A stretch of 64,000 nucleotides of DNA, from assembly GCF_020141465.1 (NCBI RefSeq), contig NZ_JAHSPD010000001.1, positions 248,001 through 312,000 of the forward strand, written 5' to 3'. Below are positions 28,514 to 36,114 of the stretch, piece after piece. The notes under the pieces were generated by a model. The model saw nothing but the letters and a program-made list of their open reading frames with translations, searched no databases and was not told the DNA's origin. The stretch is from Roseovarius carneus (GTDB lineage Bacteria > Pseudomonadota > Alphaproteobacteria > Rhodobacterales > Rhodobacteraceae). Made by a program: the position numbers and the translations under genes. How positions within the stretch are numbered: position 1 is the first letter of the stretch; each line of letters begins with the position of its first letter.

Positions 28514-29205
28514 GGATCGGCCCCTTTCGTGAGCAGGATCATCGAAAAATAAGGTGCCGCCTCAGGTGCCTCGGAGAGCGGGCACACCACCTCTTCAGGC
28601 AGGCTCGCACGCTCCACATAAACCGCGCGGCTCATCAGGCCGAGCCCCTCGATCACGCCGCGTATCTTGGCCAAATGCCGCCCCACCTTCATGATCACAA
28701 CGCTCTCGGCCCCCTCGATGCGCCCCCGCAGCTCCGCCTCAGGCAAAGGCCCCGGCAGCACGGTCAAACGCTCGTTACGCGCACAAAGCGGCATCCCCGC
28801 TCGCGCCGCACAGGCCGTCACCGACGTTACCCCTGGCACGATCTCAACCTCAAACCGATCCGAGAGCCGCGCGTAAAGATACATGAACGAGCCATAGAAA
28901 AACGGATCGCCCTCACACAGACAAATCACATCATCACCTGCCTCCAAGGCCTGTGCGATCTGCGCGGCTCCCAGATCATAGGCCGCCTGCGCAGGGGCCC
29001 GCTCGGGCGTCATCGGCACATCCATCACAATCTCGCGCGCCCCCGGCGCAATGACCCCAGCCGCGATGGCCCGCGCAAAGCTGGGCGCACCCGCGAGCGC
29101 GGGATACGCCACAACCCGCGCACCGGAAATCAAGCGGTGCGCTTTGAATGTCATCAGGTCCGGATCACCGGGGCCAAGGCCCACACCGTAAAGAACACCG
29201 CTCAC
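28504..29205 (-). CDS. cobI: Precorrin-2 C20-methyltransferase
   Basis: Adds the C20 methyl group to precorrin-2, the committed step to cobalamin. The start was set at the GTG at 29205, giving VSGVLYGVGLGPGDPDLMT (233 residues), since the frame upstream only offers a TTG in repeat copy d. The CEGDPFFYGSFMYLY and VPGVTSVTACAARAG motifs are present. It runs into the cbiG/cobJ start with a ten-base overlap. Confidence 0.93.
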   Translation of the reverse strand: MSGVLYGVGLGPGDPDLMTFKAHRLISGARVVAYPALAGAPSFARAIAAGVIAPGAREIVMDVPMTPERAPAQAAYDLGAAQIAQALEAGDDVICLCEGDPFFYGSFMYLYARLSDRFEVEIVPGVTSVTACAARAGMPLCARNERLTVLPGPLPEAELRGRIEGAESVVIMKVGRHLAKIRGVIEGLGLMSRAVYVERASLPEEVVCPLSEAPEAAPYFSMILLTKGADPWL

Positions 29206-29212
29206 CGCCGCC

Positions 29213-29243
29213 CCCCGCTTTCTTCTTTGCAAAAATACTCAAA
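29213..29243 (-). repeat. Intergenic repeat element, copy d
   Basis: On the minus strand TTTGAGTATTTTTGC then AAAGAAGAAAGCGGGG. It lies between cobL and cobI, with its purine-rich end directly upstream of the cobI GTG start. Confidence 0.75.
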
Positions 29244-29266
29244 TTGCGCCGCGGCTCTGTGCGCCC

Positions 29267-30478
29267 TCATCGCTTGACGAGGCTCCATTGCGTCACCGGC
29301 ATCAAGGGCCGCCAACCGGTGAGCCCGCCCACAGGCTCCGCGCGGTTCACCATCAGCTTCACCAACTGCCCACCATGGCGCTTGTGCAGCTCCAACAGCA
29401 GGGCCTCACTCTCCAGCGTCACCGCATTGCACACCAGCCGCCCCAAGGGGCGCAGCGCCGCCCATGCGGCGTCAAACGTCGCCATGCTCAAGCCTCCACC
29501 GATGAAAATCGCGTCCGGCGGCGCGAGGCCCGCCAAGGCCTCCGGCACGCGCCCGTCTACCAACTCAAGCTTCGGCGCACCCAGCGCCAGCGCATTGGCC
29601 GCCGCAAGCGCGCGCCTGTCGCTGCGTGGCTCGATCCCGATCGCGCGGGCATAGCGCGCGGCGCGCATCCACTCCACCGCGACCGATCCACAGCCCGTGC
29701 CGATGTCCCAGAGCAACGCCCCCCGCATCGGCATCAGCTTTGCCAGCGTGGCTGCGCGCACCTCTTGCTTGGTCATGGTCCCATCATGCTGGAAAAGATC
29801 ATCTGACAGGCCCGGCACACGCGGCATCAACGCCGCATCAGGTGCCGCGATACACTCGACCGCCAATGTATTGAACGCGGGCACGACATGATCCCAGCTC
29901 TCGGCCAACCCATCAAACCGCTGTTCCCCCGCGCCGCCCATCGCGGCCAGAACGGTCATCCGCGACGCGCCAAAGCCGCGCGCGGCCAGAAAGGCCGCGA
30001 TCTGTCCCGGCGTCTCGGCCCCCGTGGTCAGAATCAAAAGCCGCGCATCGGGCTGAATAAAGGCGATCATCTGCTCCACCGGGCGGCCATGCACGGTGAG
30101 CGTTTCCACATCCGCGATGCTCCAGCCCATGCGCGCGGAGGCCAGCTGAAACGCGCTGAGCTGCGGATGATACGTGATCTCGGCTGCCGGGATCGCGCGG
30201 CCAATACGCGCGCCGACCGAGAACCACAAAGGATCACCCGTGGCCAGAACCACAACGCGGCGCCCCTGATACCCCCTCAGCACATCAACCAGCGCATCAA
30301 AGGGCGAAGGCCATGCCACACGCTCAGCCTCAACCGCGCCGGAAAGCTGGTGATGGCGGTCCCCACCGATGATAATCTCAGCCGCCTCGACCACGGCGCG
30401 GGTGGCGGGGACAAGCCCGTCCATACCGTCCTCGCCAATGCCCACGATATGCAGCCACGGTGCGCGCGCCGCGCTCAT
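29267..30478 (-). CDS. cobL: Precorrin-6Y C5,15-methyltransferase (decarboxylating)
   Basis: A bifunctional corrin enzyme of 403 residues. The N-half (about 1-210) is a CbiE tetrapyrrole methylase (LHIVGIGEDGMDGL, ATGDPLWFSVGARIG). The C-half (about 215-403) is CbiT with the SAM site LLWDIGTGCGSVAVEWMR and GGGLSM. Together they methylate C5 and C15 and remove the C12 acetate carboxyl group. It overlaps cobH by four bases. Confidence 0.95.
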   Translation of the reverse strand: MSAARAPWLHIVGIGEDGMDGLVPATRAVVEAAEIIIGGDRHHQLSGAVEAERVAWPSPFDALVDVLRGYQGRRVVVLATGDPLWFSVGARIGRAIPAAEITYHPQLSAFQLASARMGWSIADVETLTVHGRPVEQMIAFIQPDARLLILTTGAETPGQIAAFLAARGFGASRMTVLAAMGGAGEQRFDGLAESWDHVVPAFNTLAVECIAAPDAALMPRVPGLSDDLFQHDGTMTKQEVRAATLAKLMPMRGALLWDIGTGCGSVAVEWMRAARYARAIGIEPRSDRRALAAANALALGAPKLELVDGRVPEALAGLAPPDAIFIGGGLSMATFDAAWAALRPLGRLVCNAVTLESEALLLELHKRHGGQLVKLMVNRAEPVGGLTGWRPLMPVTQWSLVKR

Positions 30479-31110
30479 GTGTCCAACTCCGGCAACCCGA
30501 CGGCCAAAGCATTCACCGCAGCCGAGGCCATGGCCGACCCACCCCGCCGCCCGCGCAGCGCCACAAATTCACAGCCGCGCGGGTTCTCGGCCAGTTCGGC
30601 CTTGCTCTCGGCGGCGCCGACAAACCCCACCGGAAAGCCAAGGATCACGGCAGGTTTCGGCGCGCCTTGATCGATCAGTTCCAACAGATGAAAAAGCGCC
30701 GTGGGCGCGTTACCAATGGCCACCACAGCCCCCTCCAGATGATCCGCCCAAAGTTCCACCGCCGCCGCAGAGCGGGTGTTGTCGATGCCCGCCGCGATCC
30801 CCGGCGTGCGCGGGTCGTTGAGGGTCACGATCACCTCATTGCCTTTGAGATAGCGCCGGATGATGCCCGCGCCGACCATCTCGCAATCGCATAGGATCGT
30901 CGCCCCACCTGCGATGGCCGCATGCCCCGCCGCATAGGCCCCGTCGCTGAACGCGATCCGGTCCGCGATCTCGACCATACCGCAAGCGTGGATAAGGCGC
31001 ACGGCCATCCTCTCCATCCCTGCATCGAACCGCTCCAGCCGCGCCTCGGCGCGCACGGTGGCGAAGCTCGCGGCATAGATCGCGGATGGATTTTTCTCAT
31101 ATGGGCGCAC
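30475..31110 (-). CDS. cobH: Precorrin-8X methylmutase
   Basis: Moves the C11 methyl group to C12, giving hydrogenobyrinic acid. The 211-residue product has the catalytic histidine in LIHACGMVEIADRI and the family segments DCEMVGAGIIRR, NAPTALFHLLELI and GFPVGFVGAAESK. It lies downstream of cbiX across repeat copy e and overlaps cobL by four bases. Confidence 0.96.
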   Translation of the reverse strand: MRPYEKNPSAIYAASFATVRAEARLERFDAGMERMAVRLIHACGMVEIADRIAFSDGAYAAGHAAIAGGATILCDCEMVGAGIIRRYLKGNEVIVTLNDPRTPGIAAGIDNTRSAAAVELWADHLEGAVVAIGNAPTALFHLLELIDQGAPKPAVILGFPVGFVGAAESKAELAENPRGCEFVALRGRRGGSAMASAAVNALAVGLPELDT

Positions 31111-31157
31111 GGGCGGGCCTTCTTGGGTTAGGCGGTGTGGGTGGAGCGGATGTCGGC

Positions 31158-31191
31158 TTGGGGTATTTTTGCCAAGAAAAAGCCGGGGTCA
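31158..31191 (+). repeat. Intergenic repeat element, copy e
   Basis: CTTGGGGTATTTTTGCC then AAGAAAAAGCCGGGGTCA. It lies between cbiX and cobH; its terminal TCA is the cbiX stop codon on the minus strand. Confidence 0.8.
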
Positions 31192-32481
31192 GTCTTTGGC
31201 TTTTCCGGTGGCCTTTCGGGCGCTTTCGGGGCCGTGCGGGTGATTTGCGTGCGGGTAGACCGGATGGGCGTGGTCATGATCATGGTGGTGGTGATCATGG
31301 CTGTGGTCGTGCCCGTGACTGTGGCCGTGACTGTGCTCATGGCTGTGATCGTGATGATGATGGTGATGCGCTTGCTTGTCCTGCATCTCAAGCCGGCAAA
31401 GGCCTGTGCAGAACGTGTCGCAAAGCGTGCAATCCGCCACGTTGGAGCCGGGGGCGGACGCGCCCTGCCCTTCGACATGGTGGTGGTGGCTTTCCTGAAT
31501 CGCGCCAACCTCATCCTCGAAGCCCAGAACCGCGCTGCGATATTTGCACATCACGCAAGTGGGTGGCGGGACCGCGCCGAAAGCCGGATGATCAGCCCCT
31601 TTGTCGCGGGCAATCGCCGCGCGCTCGGCGGGCGTGATTTTCTGCACCTCTTCGCCCTCGATGGCGAGGACTTGCGTGCGGTACTGGCACGTTCCGCAAT
31701 TGGGCGGCGGGACGGCATAGGTCTGCTCGGTGATGCGCTCGGCGAACGTCTCGAGCACCTTTGGGTGATCTCCAAGATAGCCCGCCTTGACGAATTGCAT
31801 CTCAGGGTGCTCGGCCGCGACACGGTCGGTGAAGCCATAAATTCGGTCGATCAGGATGCCGGAAAAGAGGAAATAGGGGAACACGATGACGCGCTTGTAG
31901 CCCAGCTTGGCCACATGTTGCAGGCATGGCTCCACCAATGGGAAAGTCACGCCGGAATAGCCCACCTCGCACCAACCAAAGCCGATACCCTCTTGCAGCA
32001 TGCGCGCGATCTTGGCGACGTTACCATTGGCGTCCGGATCAGACGCGCCGCGCCCGATGACCACGAGGCATGTGTCGTGAATATCCACCTCGCCCAACTC
32101 GGCGTTGGCCGTCTCCAGCGCCGCGCGGATGCGGCCCCCGGCGGCGGCGATCATCTTGGGGTCCACGCCCAATTCGCGGCCATAGCTGACCTGCATACCG
32201 TGTTTCGCAGCATACGTATTGAGCACGGTGGGGATGTCGTTCTTGGAATGCATCGCGGCAAAGAGCATCCCCGGCACCGCCAGAATACGTTCGCATCCTG
32301 CCGCGCGCAGCTTGTCCAGACCATCGCGGATCACTGGGTTGGCAAACTCAAGGTAGCCATATTCCATCTCCCACCCATCGGGCAGAAGGGCCGGCAGCTT
32401 GTCCGCCAAGGTGGCGAACTCGTCCACCGCCGATTGGCTGCGCGAGCCATGTCCGCAGATCATCACACCTGTTTTGGTCAT
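31189..32481 (-). CDS. cbiX: CbiX-type sirohydrochlorin cobaltochelatase with Cys/His tail
   Basis: Chelatase of 430 residues, start ATG 32481. Residues 1-250 form the CbiX domain (ICGHGSRSQSAVDEF with the metal-site histidine, and FPYFLFSGILIDR). Unusually, residues 255-365 carry eight cysteines: C262/C265, C309/C312 and C351/C354/C358/C362. The first two sets are an internal repeat, VPPPNCGTCQYRTQVL and VPPPTCVMCKYRSAVL. Residues about 372-415 are almost all His and Asp. The family inserts cobalt early, whereas CobN (also in this window) inserts it late. An iron-sulfur cluster or metal storage role is inferred for the tail. Confidence 0.9.
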   Translation of the reverse strand: MTKTGVMICGHGSRSQSAVDEFATLADKLPALLPDGWEMEYGYLEFANPVIRDGLDKLRAAGCERILAVPGMLFAAMHSKNDIPTVLNTYAAKHGMQVSYGRELGVDPKMIAAAGGRIRAALETANAELGEVDIHDTCLVVIGRGASDPDANGNVAKIARMLQEGIGFGWCEVGYSGVTFPLVEPCLQHVAKLGYKRVIVFPYFLFSGILIDRIYGFTDRVAAEHPEMQFVKAGYLGDHPKVLETFAERITEQTYAVPPPNCGTCQYRTQVLAIEGEEVQKITPAERAAIARDKGADHPAFGAVPPPTCVMCKYRSAVLGFEDEVGAIQESHHHHVEGQGASAPGSNVADCTLCDTFCTGLCRLEMQDKQAHHHHHHDHSHEHSHGHSHGHDHSHDHHHHDHDHAHPVYPHANHPHGPESARKATGKAKD

Positions 32482-32485
32482 GGTG

Positions 32486-32707
32486 TCAGGCCTCTTGGCT
32501 GTCATCGGCGGGCGCATCGTCCGCCTCGGCCTCATCCTTGGCTTTGCGCCCCTTCAGCCCGGCCCAAAGCCCAATCGCAATCGCCGCACCGATCGCGGCC
32601 GCACCCAACCAATGGCCATGCCCCGCAACCTCGGCCAAATGGCCAGGATGGGCCTGCGCCATGGTGGCGGCGAAGAGCGCGGCGACGCCCAAAAAGGTGA
32701 TTTTCAT
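32486..32707 (-). CDS. Small membrane protein, DUF6732 family
   Basis: A 73-residue protein starting MKITFLGVAALFAATMAQA, a signal peptide with a likely cleavage at AQA-HP, then HPGHLAEVAGHGHW, a single helix (about residues 34-50) and a charged acidic tail. The histidine-rich exposed stretch could bind metal. The start at 32707 was chosen because the frame upstream lacks a signal. It lies 4 bases before cbiX and heads the cob operon, so a cobalt-linked role is inferred. Confidence 0.8.
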   Translation of the reverse strand: MKITFLGVAALFAATMAQAHPGHLAEVAGHGHWLGAAAIGAAIAIGLWAGLKGRKAKDEAEADDAPADDSQEA

Positions 32708-32944
32708 GGCAATCGGTTCCCTTGTATCTGGTATCATGTCTGGCAGCCTCACCGCGCGGTTGGAAAAAGAGCGCTGCATGAGAGGCCGGTGCCTGTCCAT
32801 GTGATCAACGATGCGACAAGCGGGCCCCCGAGGGAGGTCGGCCCCATGTCGCGCCTCTTTTCGGCCCAAGCGGTGGGCATCGTCATCACGATCTATAGCT
32901 AAGGAGGGGGATGTGTGCAAACATGGAAACGGCGGCTTTAGTCC

Positions 32945-33307
32945 TCAGACAGGGCGTCCGTAATGCGCCACCATATTAGCCAGATCCTCGGGCGGGGTGT
33001 CTGATTGGACCATAGCGCGGGCGTTGGCGCTATGGGCAAAAATCGATCCGTCGGAGAAGAAAGAGGTGTTGGTGACAAAGATAATCGGCGAATCAGGGTG
33101 ACGGTAGGAGATGAAATCCGCGACCACCAGCGCGCTGCCCTGAGCCAGAACGAGGTTCAGCACGATGATATCGAAAACTTGCGTCTGAAGCGCACCAATG
33201 GCCTTGGCCTGCCCGCCCACAAGACGCACATCCATATCCATACGCTCCATATGGCGTTGCCAGAGCGTCCCGAGCTCGGGATCGCTTTCGACGATCAGAA
33301 CCTTCAC
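32945..33307 (-). CDS. Receiver-domain protein without phospho-acceptor
   Basis: A 120-residue single receiver domain (GTG start at 33307, preceded by CGGGAG). The fold signature is visible: VKVLIVESDPELG (first strand), FDIIVLNLVLAQG (third strand) and PIIFVTNTSFF. The residue that normally is the phosphorylated aspartate is N51, and the conserved lysine near the end is absent (AMVQSDTPPED). It should not be phosphorylated by the usual chemistry and would act as an interaction module. It is encoded upstream of the cob operon, on the same strand. Confidence 0.8.
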   Translation of the reverse strand: MKVLIVESDPELGTLWQRHMERMDMDVRLVGGQAKAIGALQTQVFDIIVLNLVLAQGSALVVADFISYRHPDSPIIFVTNTSFFSDGSIFAHSANARAMVQSDTPPEDLANMVAHYGRPV

Positions 33308-33523
33308 TGCAATCTCCCGCACAAACGTATCACTCGGCGGTCTTTCAAAACGGACAACTCATCACAGACCCGTTTTCCGTCGGAGCCAAAGATAACACAA
33401 GCTGTGTCATAGGGGAAAAGAAGCAACATAATCCCCCATGATCGGCAAAGCCTCGCCGCCAAGGGCCTTGCAGCGCCGCGCGTTATCCGTTTGAACATGC
33501 ACCAACCAAAAGGAGGCGGCCCA

Positions 33524-33898
33524 ATGACCACATGGATCACGATCTGCGACACCTGCAAGCGCGACGATTGGAGCGAGGACACCCATGAGCGCCCGCACGG
33601 CGTTGATCTGGCCGAGCTGGTGGAGGCCGCCGCCGAAGGCCGCAATGTGCGCACCCGGCGCGTGTCTTGCCTCATGGGCTGCAAACAGGGGTGCAACATC
33701 GCCATTCAGGCCGAGGGCAAGCTGGCCTATACGCTAGGCCGGTTCGAGCCAATTGCAGAGGCCGCCGAGGGGATCGTCGCCTATGCCGAAATGCACAGCG
33801 CCAGTGCCTCCGGCCAAGTACCCTTCCGCGATTGGCCCCAAGCCATCAAGGGCCATTTCGTAACGCGCCACCCACCTTTGCCCGGCGCCGAAGACTGA
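33524..33898 (+). CDS. DUF1636 family metal-binding protein (copy 1)
   Basis: A 124-residue protein with the start at 33524 after AGGAGG. It has CDTCKRDDW near the N-terminus and CLMGCKQGCNIAI in the middle, spaced as in the thioredoxin-like [2Fe-2S] ferredoxins of the DUF1636 group. This family is repeatedly found with cobalamin genes and its function is unproven. It lies 43 bases upstream of cobD in the same direction. A second, diverged copy is encoded at 41464. Confidence 0.85.
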   Translation: MTTWITICDTCKRDDWSEDTHERPHGVDLAELVEAAAEGRNVRTRRVSCLMGCKQGCNIAIQAEGKLAYTLGRFEPIAEAAEGIVAYAEMHSASASGQVPFRDWPQAIKGHFVTRHPPLPGAED

Positions 33899-33941
33899 CC
33901 CGCGCACCGCGTGACCCCCTGAGTGCACCTGAGAGAGTCAC

Positions 33942-34853
33942 ATGAGCCTCGCCCTAATTCTCACCATTGCAATGATCCTTGACGCCGCCTTGGGCGAGCC
34001 ACGCTGGCTTTGGTCTCGCGTGCCCCATCCTGCCGTGATCATGGGCAACCTGATCGGCGCGGCAGATGCGCGGTTCAACCACGGGCCGTTTCGCCAGATC
34101 AAGGGCGCCGCAACCCTCGCCGCACTGGTGCTGGGTGCGTGGAGCGCAGGTTGGCTCATTGCGCAACTGGGCGGGATCGTCACCGCCCTTGCCGCCGCAA
34201 TCTTGTTGTCGCACCGGTCTTTGGTGGAGCATGTGGAGGCGGTTGCGCGCAGCCTGCGCCAATCGCTACCGGAAGGACGCCGCGCGGTAGCGCAAATCGT
34301 CGGGCGCGATACCGCAGGGATGGACACCGCAGATGTGAGCCGGGCCGCAATCGAATCAGCCGCCGAGAATGTGTCGGATGGGGTGATAGCACCGCTTTTC
34401 TGGTTCCTCATTGCAGGGCTGCCGGGGATGATGGTTTATAAGATGGTCAACACGGCCGACAGCATGATCGGCTACCGCACCCCGCGCCATGAGGCGTTTG
34501 GCTGGGCCGCCGCAAGGCTCGACGATCTGCTGAACCTCGCGCCAGCCCGGCTGACCGCGCTGATGATCTGGGCGCTTCATCCGCCACGCGCGGATTGGGC
34601 CGAGATTGCCACCGACGCGGCCAAGCACCGCTCGCCCAATGCAGGCTGGCCCGAAGCGGCCATGGCACGCGCCATCGACACCGCGCTCTCTGGCCCGCGC
34701 AGCTATCACGGCACGCGCGAGGACTTTCCATTCGTGCACCCACGCGGCACACAAGACGCAGGCCCCACCCAGATTTTCGCGGCGACATCCGTGCTCTGGC
34801 GCCTCTGGGCCGGGGTGCTGGCGGCGGTCCTCATCCTCGCCATGCTTTTCTAA
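33942..34853 (+). CDS. cobD: Adenosylcobinamide-phosphate synthase (CobD/CbiB)
   Basis: Inner-membrane enzyme that attaches the aminopropanol arm to adenosylcobyric acid. The 303-residue product begins MSLALILTIAMILDAALGEPRW, has five predicted helices and the family sequence NVSDGVIAPLFWFLIAGLPGMMVYKMVNTADSMIGYRTPRHEAFGW. Here it follows the DUF1636 gene, and the cobC gene that often accompanies it is not present. Confidence 0.95.
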   Translation: MSLALILTIAMILDAALGEPRWLWSRVPHPAVIMGNLIGAADARFNHGPFRQIKGAATLAALVLGAWSAGWLIAQLGGIVTALAAAILLSHRSLVEHVEAVARSLRQSLPEGRRAVAQIVGRDTAGMDTADVSRAAIESAAENVSDGVIAPLFWFLIAGLPGMMVYKMVNTADSMIGYRTPRHEAFGWAAARLDDLLNLAPARLTALMIWALHPPRADWAEIATDAAKHRSPNAGWPEAAMARAIDTALSGPRSYHGTREDFPFVHPRGTQDAGPTQIFAATSVLWRLWAGVLAAVLILAMLF

Positions 34854-34923
34854 CAGCCTATTTCAGGACTGCACGCATTACGCAAATCGCGTTACCCTGT
34901 CCCAAAACATTGGGAGACTTGAT

Positions 34924-36108
34924 ATGCGCCGACTGACCTGCCTCACCGCCCTTTGCCTCACCCTCGCGGCCCCAATGACGGCCTCGGTGGCCCATGCGGC
35001 TTGCGGCGGCAGCTTCGACACTTTCGTCGCGGGCCTCAAATCCGAAGCGGTGCAGCGCGGCCATGCACAGGCCACTGTAGAGAGTTTCTTCGCCTCTGCG
35101 CGGCAGGACCCGTCGGTGATCAAAGCCGACCGCGCGCAAGGCGTGTTCCAAAAACCCTTCACCGAATTCGCAGACCGCCTGATCAGCTCGGGCCGCCTCA
35201 ACACGGGCCGCGCCAAGGCCCGCGAGTTCGACGCGATCTTTGACCGGATCGAAGCGCAATACGGCCTCAACCGCGGCGTTCTCTTGGCCTTTTGGGCATT
35301 CGAGACGGATTACGGCGGGTTTCAGGGCAATTTCAACACGCTCAACGCGCTCGTCACGCTCAGCCATGATTGCCGCCGCCCCGACCTCTTCCGCCCGCAG
35401 GTTTTCGCGGCGCTGGAGCTGTTTGAGAAGGGCGATTTCGATCCGGTGCGCACCACAGGCGCTTGGGCGGGCGAGATCGGCATGGTCCAGATGCTGCCCC
35501 GCGACATCATTGAAAGCGGCGTGGACGGTGATGGCGACGGGCATGTCTACCTCAAAACCTCCGCCCCCGATGCGCTGATGTCCGCAGGCAAAATGCTCAG
35601 CGGGTTTGGCTGGCGTAAGGGCCAGCCATGGCTGCATGAGGTGGCCGTGCCTGCCGAGATGGACTGGTCCAAATCGGGCCTGCGCACGACGATGAAAGCG
35701 TCTGAGTGGGAGCGGCTTGGCGTGCGCGCGCGCCACGGGCAGCTTGCCGGTGGGTTGGAGGCAAGCCTTCTGCTGCCGCAAGGGCGCAAGGGCCCTGCCT
35801 TTCTCGCCTATCCCAATTTCCGGGTCTATTTCGATTGGAATCAGAGCTTTACCTACGTGCTAACCGCCGCCTATTTCGCAACACGTCTGGAAGGCGCACC
35901 CGTGATGACACGTGGCAACCCCGAGCCGGGGCTCAGCAGCAATCAGATGAAGCAGCTTCAGACCAAGCTCGCCGCACGCGGCTATGACGTGGGCAAAATC
36001 GACGGCATTTTGGGCGCAGGCACCCGTGCGGCGGTGCAGGGTGTGCAGCAAAAACTGGGACTGCCCGCCGATAAATGGCCGACCCCGGCCCTGCTGAATA
36101 AGCTCTGA
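34924..36108 (+). CDS. Lytic murein transglycosylase (MltB type)
   Basis: Periplasmic enzyme that cleaves peptidoglycan with anhydro-muramyl ends. The start at 34924 gives a signal peptide (cleavage after AHA, residue 25) and 394 residues. The SLT_2 domain has the catalytic glutamate in LAFWAFETDYGGF and the EIGMVQMLP segment; the C-terminal 60 residues form a peptidoglycan-binding domain (MKQLQTKLAARGYDVGKIDG). It lies between cob genes without an evident functional link. Confidence 0.93.
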   Translation: MRRLTCLTALCLTLAAPMTASVAHAACGGSFDTFVAGLKSEAVQRGHAQATVESFFASARQDPSVIKADRAQGVFQKPFTEFADRLISSGRLNTGRAKAREFDAIFDRIEAQYGLNRGVLLAFWAFETDYGGFQGNFNTLNALVTLSHDCRRPDLFRPQVFAALELFEKGDFDPVRTTGAWAGEIGMVQMLPRDIIESGVDGDGDGHVYLKTSAPDALMSAGKMLSGFGWRKGQPWLHEVAVPAEMDWSKSGLRTTMKASEWERLGVRARHGQLAGGLEASLLLPQGRKGPAFLAYPNFRVYFDWNQSFTYVLTAAYFATRLEGAPVMTRGNPEPGLSSNQMKQLQTKLAARGYDVGKIDGILGAGTRAAVQGVQQKLGLPADKWPTPALLNKL

Positions 36109-36114
36109 GAGGTC

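Noticed and set aside
32708-32944. Possible B12 riboswitch upstream of the minus-strand cob operon
   Set aside because: Neither the B12 box nor GCCACTG or the GGGAA element is present on the minus strand.
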